A stretch of DNA of 7,422 nt from Candidatus Sulfopaludibacter sp. SbA3 (GTDB lineage: Bacteria > Acidobacteriota > Terriglobia > 20CM-2-55-15): the NCBI GenBank assembly GCA_945861845.1, contig CAMAWS010000155.1, positions 1 to 7,422 of the forward strand, given 5' to 3'. The notes under the pieces were generated by a model. It made no database searches and was not told the DNA's origin. It saw only the letters and a list, made by a program, of their open reading frames with translations. This document shows positions 1-5,093 of the stretch, piece by piece (positions within the stretch are counted from its first letter, which is position 1; each line of letters starts with the position of its first letter). The position numbers and the translations under genes were made by a program.

Positions 1-60
1 ATTGAGGGGACGCACCCCCGAATTGCTGAAGTACGGAATTCGGGGGTGCGTCCCCTCAAT
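1..60. repeat. REPIN-like perfect inverted repeat at the trpS stop codon
   Basis: Two perfectly complementary 24-bp arms (1-24 and 37-60) flank a 12-nt loop (25-36). Each arm also contains its own small palindrome, GGGG-ACGCA-CCCC, so the element is two REP-like units in inverted orientation, which is the REPIN layout. The trpS stop codon (complement of 56-58) lies inside the second arm, so the element supplies the end of that gene. It can act as a 3' mRNA stabiliser or transcription stop for trpS, but there is no T-tract, so a classical intrinsic terminator is not supported. REP/REPIN sequences are normally mobilised in trans by a RAYT transposase; none is encoded here. The left arm begins at the first base of the window, so the element could extend further left. 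Confidence 0.9.
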
Positions 61-1036
61 TCAATCCGCTCGCCTGCTTGGCTCGCTCCAGGACTTTACT
101 CGCCACTTCACGCGCCCGGGAGGCGCCTTCCTGGAGTACCTGCCGTACATGATCCAGGTTGTCCGCAAGCTCTTCGCGCCGGGCGCGCATCGGAGCGAAG
201 TAATTCCAGTAGTGTTCGAACAAAGCCTTCTTCAAGTCGCCATAGCCAAGTCCGCCGGCGCGAAGGCGATTTTCGAAGTCCGCGGCCACGGCGGGTTCTG
301 CCAGCAGTTTCAGCAATTGAATGGCCAGGTTTTTCTCGGCATCGGGTTTCGGTTCCTGTGGCGTCCGGCTGTCCATGACCAGACCCATCACCTTCTTTCG
401 CTGGGCCTTTTCCTCGCCAAAAATGTCGATGGTGTTGCCGTAACTCTTGCTCATCTTCTGGCCGTCGCTGCCTGGGACGACCGCCACGTCGTTCTGGATC
501 AGCGGTTCCGGAATGACAAACGTTTCGCCATAGAGGTTGTTGAACTTGATTGCGATGTCGCGCGTGACTTCGATGTGTTGCTTCTGATCGCGTCCAACGG
601 GAACCAGGTTCGAATCGAAGATCAGGATGTCCGCCGCCATCAAGACCGGATAGGCGAATAGCCCGTGGTTAACTCCATCCAGGTCATTGCCGCCCAGCCG
701 CGCCTTCTTGTCTTTGTAGCTGTGGCAGCGCTCCAGCAGGCCCATTGGCGCGACCGTCGAGAGAAGCCAGGCCAGTTCGGTAACCTCTGGAAGGTCCGAT
801 TGTTTCCAGAAGACGGACTTCTTGGGATCGAGTCCGCACGCCATGAAATCGAGCGCCACATCGAGCGTGTTCATGCGACGCTGTTGGGCGTCAAAAAGCG
901 ACGTCATGGAATGGTAATTGGCGATGAAGTAAAAGGCTTCACCCTTGTCCTGGAGCTCAATGGCGGGCTTCATCATGCCGAAGTAGTTTCCGATGTGCAG
1001 CGTGCCCGAAGGCTGAATGCCCGAGAGAATTCGCAT
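56..1036 (-). CDS. trpS: Tryptophanyl-tRNA synthetase
   Basis: This class I aminoacyl-tRNA synthetase charges tRNA-Trp with tryptophan in the cytoplasm, using ATP. The 326-residue product has the usual length of bacterial TrpRS. The N-terminal Rossmann catalytic core carries the HIGH-type signature as HIGN at residues 14-17, after the typical opening SGIQPSGTLHIGN. The motif VGRDQKQHIE is at about 147-156 and the KMSKS loop is intact at 194-198. The C-terminal helical part (about 210-326) is the anticodon-binding region. The ATG at 1034-1036 is chosen because the conserved MRILSGIQPSG opening starts there. No clear Shine-Dalgarno sequence precedes it. The 76-bp gap to the upstream peroxiredoxin is mostly a 57-nt hairpin repeat, so trpS either depends on read-through or has a promoter within the peroxiredoxin gene. 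The last codons, Asn and the TGA stop, fall in or at the edge of the REPIN at 1-60. Confidence 0.97.
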   Translation of the reverse strand: MRILSGIQPSGTLHIGNYFGMMKPAIELQDKGEAFYFIANYHSMTSLFDAQQRRMNTLDVALDFMACGLDPKKSVFWKQSDLPEVTELAWLLSTVAPMGLLERCHSYKDKKARLGGNDLDGVNHGLFAYPVLMAADILIFDSNLVPVGRDQKQHIEVTRDIAIKFNNLYGETFVIPEPLIQNDVAVVPGSDGQKMSKSYGNTIDIFGEEKAQRKKVMGLVMDSRTPQEPKPDAEKNLAIQLLKLLAEPAVAADFENRLRAGGLGYGDLKKALFEHYWNYFAPMRARREELADNLDHVRQVLQEGASRAREVASKVLERAKQASGLN

Positions 1037-1056
1037 CGATGAAGCTTAGCAGAAGG

Positions 1057-1113
1057 GGAAAACAGGGACAGTGAGCAATTTCCTGCGGAAATTGCTCACT
1101 GTCCCTGTTTTCC
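1057..1113. repeat. Perfect 27-bp-arm hairpin repeat between peroxiredoxin and trpS
   Basis: Arms at 1057-1083 and 1087-1113 are perfectly complementary over 27 bp and are separated by only 3 nt (TGC). The outer edge of the second arm includes one base of the peroxiredoxin TAG stop (complement of 1113-1115). The other edge is 20 nt upstream of the trpS start codon. The sequence is unrelated to the repeat at 1-60 but shares its layout. An A-rich outer left flank and a TTTT run near the right edge (AAAACAGGG...CCCTGTTTT) mean that it could stop transcription in either direction, or protect the 3' end of peroxiredoxin mRNA. I recall this sequence type as a dispersed repeat in Acidobacteriota genomes, which is a memory-based statement. 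Confidence 0.93.
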
Positions 1114-1772
1114 TATTTCGGCTGTTTGACCATGCGCAGATACGGCTTGAGGGTCTTCCAGCCCTGGGGATACTTCGCCTTGGCTTCTTCGTCGGAAACC
1201 GCGGGAACGATGATGCAATCGCCGCCATCCTTCCAGTTTGCCGGTGTGGCCACCCTGTGGGTGGCAGTCAACTGGATCGAATCGATAACGCGGAGGATCT
1301 CGTCGAAGTTTCGGCCCGTGGTCATCGGATAGGTGATCATCAGTTTGATTTTCTTATCCGGTCCGATGATGTAGACGTTCCGAACTGTCATGTTATCGGC
1401 AGCGGTGCGTCCGGCCGCACCACCGGCGGTCTCGGCGGGAAGCATGTCGTACAGTTTTGCTACCTGGAGGTCGGGATCCCCGATCATCGGATAGTTAACC
1501 GCGGTTCCCTGTGTTTCCTCAATGTCCTTGGACCACCGCTTGTGATCATCCACTGAATCCACGCTCAATCCGATGGCCTTCACGTTCCGTTTGTCGAATT
1601 CGGGCTTGAGCTTCGCTACATAGCCAAGCTCAGTAGTGCAGACAGGCGTGAAGTCCTTCGGATGGGAAAACAACATTGCCCATTTGTCGCCAATCCAGTC
1701 GTGAAACTTAATCGGGCCTTCTGTGGTCTCGGCCGTGAAATCCGGCGCAGTGGCTCCTAATCGAAGTGGCAT
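1113..1772 (-). CDS. 1-Cys peroxiredoxin, Prx6 / AhpC-TSA family
   Basis: The enzyme reduces hydrogen peroxide and organic hydroperoxides in the cytosol through a peroxidatic cysteine. At 219 residues it matches the usual Prx6 length. The active-site segment HPKDFTPVCTTE (residues 37-48) carries the peroxidatic Cys45 with Thr42 and His37. Arg131 and Arg154 (in TGRNFDE) match conserved family arginines, and SVDSVDDHKRW (70-80) is a family signature. The C-terminal Prx6 dimerisation domain follows (about 165-219), with NWKDGGDC and VSDEEAK. Cys186 is the only other cysteine. It does not sit at the resolving position of typical 2-Cys enzymes, so a 1-Cys mechanism is favoured, although a role for Cys186 is possible. 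The start is fixed by a strong AGAAGGAGA at 1778-1786. A sigma70-like promoter lies upstream (1827-1855), and a hairpin repeat begins at the stop codon. The gene may be co-transcribed with trpS. Confidence 0.95.
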   Translation of the reverse strand: MPLRLGATAPDFTAETTEGPIKFHDWIGDKWAMLFSHPKDFTPVCTTELGYVAKLKPEFDKRNVKAIGLSVDSVDDHKRWSKDIEETQGTAVNYPMIGDPDLQVAKLYDMLPAETAGGAAGRTAADNMTVRNVYIIGPDKKIKLMITYPMTTGRNFDEILRVIDSIQLTATHRVATPANWKDGGDCIIVPAVSDEEAKAKYPQGWKTLKPYLRMVKQPK

Positions 1773-1777
1773 AACGG

Positions 1778-1786
1778 TCTCCTTCT
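1778..1786 (-). promoter_or_regulatory. Ribosome binding site of the peroxiredoxin gene
   Basis: The minus-strand sequence AGAAGGAGA ends five bases before the ATG at 1770-1772. It contains an AAGGAGA core that closely matches the 16S anti-Shine-Dalgarno sequence. It is one of the two strongest ribosome binding sites in the window and fixes the start of the peroxiredoxin. Confidence 0.85.
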
Positions 1787-1826
1787 ATGTTGTGAAGCGT
1801 GATAAAGACTCTAAATCGAATACATG

Positions 1827-1855
1827 ATTACACGACTTTTCGAGCCGTGCGTCAA
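1827..1855 (-). promoter_or_regulatory. Predicted sigma70-type promoter for the peroxiredoxin gene
   Basis: On the minus strand, TTGACG (1850-1855) and TGTAAT (1827-1832) are separated by exactly 17 nt. Each hexamer matches the consensus at 5 of 6 positions. Transcription would start near 1820, leaving a leader of about 48 nt that ends in the strong ribosome binding site at 1778-1786. The spacer holds an imperfect small dyad, CGGCT-CGAAA-AGTCG, that could be an operator, but this is weak. The promoter lies within the eroded 5' part of the opposite-strand toxin remnant. Confidence 0.6.
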
Positions 1856-2007
1856 AGGCTTCCAGATTAATGAGTGCGATAGCTCGCCTTGATAGTATGT
1901 CGGACGTAATAATCATCGTGGAAGTCTTCAGTAAGAAGACCGTCCGGACCCCGAAGAGGATTGTCGATCTGTGTCAGAACCGTCTCAGGGAATATGACAA
2001 TGCGTGA
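1828..2007 (+). pseudogene. Truncated RelE/ParE-like toxin (C-terminal remnant)
   Basis: An open frame ends at TGA 2005-2007. From an internal ATG at 1897 it reads 36 residues, including VEVFSKKTVRTPKRIVDLCQ. The hydrophobic strand followed by VEVFSKKT, a basic stretch and a terminal helix ending in YDNA matches, from memory, the C-terminus of RelE/ParE-type toxins of about 105-110 residues that precede this kind of XRE antitoxin. The N-terminal two thirds are missing. The frame is closed by TGA at 1825-1827, and the residues read from 1828 to about 1896 no longer look like the family. In another frame, 1848-1877 reads CVKGFQINEC, which faintly recalls the ELRINE-type segment just before the missing strand and suggests a frameshift plus a deletion. 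The final 8 nt overlap the antitoxin start. The remnant is probably not toxic; an alternative is that a short peptide is still made. Confidence 0.6.
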
Positions 2008-2332
2008 ATCAAAGAAGAAACGTCTGGAGAAGAAGGGATGGCAAGTCGGTTCGGTTGCAGAGTTTCTGGGTCTAAGTGACGAAGAGTCTCAGTACATCGA
2101 ACTAAAGCTCAGGTTGAGCGAGGCGTTCAGGAAGGAACGTCGGCGAAAAAAACTGACCCAGGTCGAAACCGCCCGCGTTCTCCGATCAAGCCAGTCCCGG
2201 GTCGCAAAGATCGAAGCGGGGGATCCGTCGGTATCCGTTGACTTGCTCATTCGATCGCTCTTTGCTCTAGGAACCACGTCAAGTGAACTCGGCAGACTTG
2301 TTGCCGCTCGCGACCGTGCGGCGGCAACCTAA
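2000..2332 (+). CDS. XRE-family helix-turn-helix antitoxin
   Basis: This small cytoplasmic DNA-binding protein (110 residues) would neutralise a cognate RelE/ParE-like toxin and repress its own operon. An N-terminal segment of about 40 residues (RLEKKGWQVGS, then EFLGLSDEE) is typical of antitoxins of this family. It is followed by a Cro/C1-type HTH at about 41-92, containing LTQVETARVLRSSQSRVAKIE-like helices with recognition-helix residues SSQSRVAK (63-70) and the GDPSVSVDLL turn. The ATG at 2000 is preferred: AGGGA at 1987-1991 is 8 nt upstream, and the start overlaps the toxin TGA in ATGCGTGA, which is the normal translational coupling. ATG 1994 and TTG 1961 are alternatives but have poor spacing. 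The expected toxin partner upstream is only a fragment, so the antitoxin appears to be an orphan. A weak promoter candidate is TTGATA at 1889-1894 with AATCAT 16 nt downstream. Confidence 0.85.
   Translation: MRESKKKRLEKKGWQVGSVAEFLGLSDEESQYIELKLRLSEAFRKERRRKKLTQVETARVLRSSQSRVAKIEAGDPSVSVDLLIRSLFALGTTSSELGRLVAARDRAAAT
2301..2327 (+). other. GC-rich stem-loop at the 3' end of the antitoxin gene
   Basis: TTGCCGC (2301-2307) pairs with GCGGCAA (2321-2327). The stem continues with CGC/GCG around one bulged T, giving ten base pairs and a six-nt loop. It overlaps the last codons of the antitoxin gene. A T6 run occurs at 2356-2361, too far downstream for a classical intrinsic terminator. Its role is unclear; it may affect mRNA 3'-end stability. 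Confidence 0.35.
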
Positions 2333-2424
2333 CGGATCGGCGGCGGGTTCATCGCTTTTTTCTGTTAGGCGCCCCTGCTGATAAAGACACAAAACAACGA
2401 GGATTTGCAGTTCTCATACAAGTA

Positions 2425-3315
2425 TTACGCGGCTTGTTGTCTGCGCGCCACCAGTGGATGGCTGAAGACGACAGCCAGGATAATCGCAACACCTGCATAG
2501 AAAGCAGGATTCAATTCGCGCTGCTCGCCGAAGAAGATCATGGCCAGCACGATGGCGTACACCGGCTCCATGCTTACCGCCAGCGCTGTTGAGAACGCGG
2601 TCAACTGGCGCAATGCGATGAATGACAGCGCAAATGGCAGCAGCGTGCATCCCATCGCCAGCACGAAAAGTAATATTGCGTCACGCTGGCCTGGCATGAC
2701 GAACACTGCCTCCGGTGCGGGCACGAACGGCGCCAGGATCGTCAGGCAAAGGGCGCCCGCCCCCATTTCCAGACCGGTCACGCTCAGCGCCTCGCCGGCC
2801 TCGACGAATCGTTTGTTCAGCGATCCGAAGATCGCCACGAGAAACGCCGACAGTATGCCGACTCCAATCCCGAGCCGCATTTCCACCGGAGTGCCGCCAA
2901 CTACAAGAACTACGCCAGGAATTACTGCCAGGCCGAAGAAGAGTTCGCGTGGATCGAAGCGGCGTCCTACGAGCACGGGCTCGATGAAGGCGACAAACAC
3001 GGGCGCGAGAGCCATGCACGTGGCTGCCACCGATGCGTTGGACAGTTTGATCGAACCGTAGAACGTGACCCAGTGCATTGCCACGAGCACGCCAATTCCC
3101 GCGTAGGTGGCCATCAGCCGCGGCGAAAGCCTCGCAAGCCCGGTCCAAAATTCTCGCACCAACAGGAGCGTCACCGTGACGATCGTCATTCGCCACCACA
3201 CGAGCGGCAATGCAGGCAGGGAAATCGCTTTGCCCAGGATTGCGGTGAAACCCCACAGGATGACGCAGAAGTGGATCTGGAGCCAGGCACGCCTGGAAGA
3301 CGTCGAAGGAGACAT
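2425..3315 (-). CDS. EamA / DMT-superfamily transporter
   Basis: This inner-membrane protein belongs to the drug/metabolite transporter superfamily, which exports amino acids, metabolites or drugs. The substrate cannot be read from the sequence. The 296-residue length is typical. About ten hydrophobic helices are visible, near residues 11-29, 36-54, 70-88, 94-114, 125-141, 148-166, 180-199, 213-231, 235-262 and 270-285. They form two repeated EamA halves, each with a conserved Glu-Pro late in the half: IEPVLVGRR (111-119) and MEPVYAIVLAMIFFGE (249-264). WGFTAILGK (21-29) is the typical first-helix signature. The tail RRQQAA is short and basic, and cytoplasmic. No Shine-Dalgarno is seen before the ATG at 3313-3315. 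TATAGT on the minus strand at 3325-3330 is 9 nt upstream, so a leaderless or very short-leader transcript is possible. The gene diverges from the LVIVD-repeat gene, with 80 bp between them. Confidence 0.9.
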   Translation of the reverse strand: MSPSTSSRRAWLQIHFCVILWGFTAILGKAISLPALPLVWWRMTIVTVTLLLVREFWTGLARLSPRLMATYAGIGVLVAMHWVTFYGSIKLSNASVAATCMALAPVFVAFIEPVLVGRRFDPRELFFGLAVIPGVVLVVGGTPVEMRLGIGVGILSAFLVAIFGSLNKRFVEAGEALSVTGLEMGAGALCLTILAPFVPAPEAVFVMPGQRDAILLFVLAMGCTLLPFALSFIALRQLTAFSTALAVSMEPVYAIVLAMIFFGEQRELNPAFYAGVAIILAVVFSHPLVARRQQAA

Positions 3316-3336
3316 GGACTGCGACTATAGCCAATA

Positions 3337-3365
3337 TTCGGCTGCGGGCACACGGGCGTTATAGA
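3337..3365 (+). promoter_or_regulatory. Weak candidate promoter for the LVIVD-repeat gene
   Basis: TATAGA at 3360-3365 resembles a -10 box, and the sequence 17 nt upstream is TTCGGC (3337-3342), a poor -35 match. Transcription would start about 20-25 nt before the ATG at 3396. The 80-bp divergent gap must hold promoters for both genes, which is the main support. Confidence 0.25.
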
Positions 3366-3383
3366 ATCCGCAATCAAGAATAT

Positions 3384-3388
3384 GGAGG
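3384..3388 (+). promoter_or_regulatory. Ribosome binding site of the LVIVD-repeat gene
   Basis: GGAGG lies 7 nt before the ATG at 3396-3398. It is a near-ideal Shine-Dalgarno sequence and spacing, and it decides the start. The hydrophobic signal sequence begins immediately after this start. Confidence 0.85.
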
Positions 3389-3395
3389 CTCGGAT

Positions 3396-4859
3396 ATGAC
3401 ACCCAAGCTTTGGTTGGTGTTTTCCTTCCTGATCATCGGAACAGCCTGCACAGCGGGCAACACGCCGCCGGCTGCCGCGGATGCCCCCGATCCGCTGTCG
3501 GACGGCGCCGAAAATGTCAGGCTGGTGGGCCACCACGACCTGCAGGGGCGGACCGCGCTTGTGGTGACGACGAAGTCCGACCCGTTGAACGGGAACTGGG
3601 TTTACGTGGGACACCACGAGAGTTTCCGCGACGGAAAGCCGCTGCTCAACCCGATCACCGGGAAAATGGAATTCAACGGCACCTCCATTCTCGAAATCTC
3701 CGACCCTTCCAACCCGAAGCTCGTCTGGCATATTCCCAACGAGACGAACAGGAATTCGCGCGGCGTGTCGGTTGTCTATGACTATAAATTCGACTCGTCG
3801 GGCCGCGACTATTTGATCCGGAACTCTGAAACCCTCACCCAGGGCGAAACCGGACAGGACCTGAAGTATCAGATCTTCGACATCACTTCCAGGGACACCG
3901 ATCCTTCGAAGATTGCGCTCGTGTCGGAGATCACGGGCACCCCGGCAAACTCGTGCGGTCCCGGCTGCGGCGGCAAGTTCATTCTTCGCGCCCACAAAGG
4001 CTGGTGGTCTGAGGACACCGGTTACTTCTATGCGGCGTCGGGAGAGCCCGGGTTCCGGAACGTGATCATCCAGATTTTCGACCTGAAGAATCCCAGGGAA
4101 CCGAAACTGGTCGGCCGCGCATGGATTCCCGGATTGAAGGAAGGCGAGCCTGGTTATGAAGGACAGTACTCGCATCATCCGATCGTCGACGAGCAGAACA
4201 AGCGGCTCTACGTCGGCTATCGCAACGCCGGAGGCCAGGCTGCCTCGTTTGACATCTCCAACCCGGCCCAACCGAAGCTTGCATGGTCGATCGATATGAA
4301 CCCGCCACATCGGGGGCCCCACTCCGTCTCGCCGATCGTTTACGACACAGTGCCGAACTTCGGGAAGAGTGCGCTGCCCCGCACCTATGCCTTCATCGTG
4401 GACGAGGCCGGCGCCGGAGACATCAAGCCGTGCCCGGAAGGCGTGCGTGCGGGATCGTACATGCTGGACATCACAACCGAGGCGAAGCCATTCCCGGTGT
4501 CGGTATGGCAGGTGCCGGTTGGCAATTTCTGCGATAAGGGCGGCCGCTTCGGGCCGCACCAATCAGCAGATACGGTGAACGGGAAGATCAATCGGTTCGA
4601 CGACAAGATCGCCTGGCTTGCGTATTTCAATGCGGGAGTCCGCGTCGTTGATCTGAGCGATCCTTACAACCTGAAGGAAGTCGGGTTTTACATTCCGAAG
4701 ACGAACAGCAACTCCTATGCAATCGAAGAAGGGCAGCCCGTCGTGATTCAGATGAACGACGTTGATATTGATCACCGCGGCCTGGCGTACGCATCTGATC
4801 GCGTGGGAACGGGATTGTTTATCCTGGAATACACCGGCAAAAAGCCTGTTCCCAATTAG
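3396..4859 (+). CDS. Exported LVIVD-repeat beta-propeller protein
   Basis: The 487-residue protein has an export signal: Lys4, then hydrophobic residues 5-17, then Cys18. IIGTAC could be a lipobox, although Gly at -3 is unusual, so signal peptidase I cleavage is also possible. The mature protein carries degenerate repeats of the type ILEISDPSNPKLVWHIP at about 96-114, 225-245, 283-300, 354-374 and 414-434, plus a final strand at 473-481. This is the LVIVD pattern of a WD40-like propeller. The C-terminal stretch MNDVDIDHRGLAYASDRVG (453-471) is a common ending in this family, from memory. Histidines recur once per blade: 46-47, 73-74, 200, 260-261, 305/309 and 388. Cys187/Cys191 and Cys346/Cys379 could form disulfides outside the cytoplasm. 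The protein probably acts in the periplasm or at the envelope; its activity is unknown and no partner gene is adjacent. A 191-bp repeat element starts at the base after the stop codon. Confidence 0.88.
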   Translation: MTPKLWLVFSFLIIGTACTAGNTPPAAADAPDPLSDGAENVRLVGHHDLQGRTALVVTTKSDPLNGNWVYVGHHESFRDGKPLLNPITGKMEFNGTSILEISDPSNPKLVWHIPNETNRNSRGVSVVYDYKFDSSGRDYLIRNSETLTQGETGQDLKYQIFDITSRDTDPSKIALVSEITGTPANSCGPGCGGKFILRAHKGWWSEDTGYFYAASGEPGFRNVIIQIFDLKNPREPKLVGRAWIPGLKEGEPGYEGQYSHHPIVDEQNKRLYVGYRNAGGQAASFDISNPAQPKLAWSIDMNPPHRGPHSVSPIVYDTVPNFGKSALPRTYAFIVDEAGAGDIKPCPEGVRAGSYMLDITTEAKPFPVSVWQVPVGNFCDKGGRFGPHQSADTVNGKINRFDDKIAWLAYFNAGVRVVDLSDPYNLKEVGFYIPKTNSNSYAIEEGQPVVIQMNDVDIDHRGLAYASDRVGTGLFILEYTGKKPVPN

Positions 4860-5050
4860 CCGCGGAGCGGCGAAAGACCGTTAGCCTCGGGCGTCAGCCC
4901 GTGGTCGATCCAACGACCGAACATCAGCACCGGAGGTGCGACATAGCACGATACTTGGATGCTGTGCCGCCCCGCTGGGGCTGGACATCACATGATTGCT
5001 CGAACCCACGGGCTCACGCCCGTGGGTAACGTTCTTTCGCCGCTACGCGG
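4860..5050. repeat. 191-bp element with 45-bp imperfect terminal inverted repeats
   Basis: The outer 45 bp at 4860-4904 and 5006-5050 are reverse complements at 40 of 45 positions. The five mismatches fall at about 5014, 5023, 5026, 5032 and 5045. Each arm folds on itself: the right arm has a perfect 9-bp stem (CCCACGGGC at 5005-5013 with GCCCGTGGG at 5018-5026) and the left arm has a similar stem with one mismatch. The centre holds two further short hairpins, GCACC-GGA-GGTGC (4927-4939) and GCCCC-GCT-GGGGC (4969-4981). No coding potential is evident. It begins at the base after the TAG of the LVIVD gene and ends 43 bp before the convergent dehydrogenase stop, so it could serve as a two-way terminator. 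A MITE-like or REP-cluster dispersed repeat is the best reading; I recall similar sequences scattered in soil bacterial genomes. Confidence 0.8.
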
Positions 5051-5071
5051 CTTTCTTGGAAGGCAAGGAAG
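5051..5071. other. Small stem-loop beside the inverted-repeat element
   Basis: CTTTCTTG (5051-5058) pairs with CAAGGAAG (5064-5071), with one G-T pair and a 5-nt loop. It directly adjoins the right end of the 191-bp element and lies before the convergent dehydrogenase stop at 5094-5096. Only a short TTT follows it on the plus strand, so terminator activity is weakly supported. The rest of the gap to 5093 shows nothing recognisable. Confidence 0.3.
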
Positions 5072-5093
5072 TTTGGAGCCCGGCCGCAATGCC

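Noticed and set aside
2..661. A 219-codon plus-strand frame opposite trpS
   Set aside because: The minus strand holds an unambiguous tryptophanyl-tRNA synthetase with all its motifs, and the plus frame reads through the REPIN without a ribosome binding site.
1961..1999. TTG start giving the antitoxin a 13-residue N-terminal extension
   Set aside because: This stretch is better read in the toxin frame, and the ATG at 2000 has the right Shine-Dalgarno spacing and the usual toxin-antitoxin overlap.
2301..2361. Intrinsic terminator for the antitoxin gene
   Set aside because: The ten-bp stem (2301-2327) and the T6 run (2356-2361) are separated by 28 nt, and no good stem ends directly at the T-run.
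2327..2370. Integron attC-like core pair, ACCTAAC and GTTAGGC, just after the antitoxin stop
   Set aside because: TA genes do occur as integron cassettes, but the 44-nt span is shorter than known attC sites, the inner L-box positions are not complementary (about 4 of 8), and there is no second site upstream. A six-bp inverted repeat is easily due to chance.
3186..4562. A 458-codon open frame on the minus strand opposite the LVIVD gene and running into the transporter start region
   Set aside because: Its translation is rich in Arg, Val and His with no recognisable motif, while the plus strand carries a signal sequence, a strong ribosome binding site and clear repeats. It is a shadow of codon bias on the real gene.
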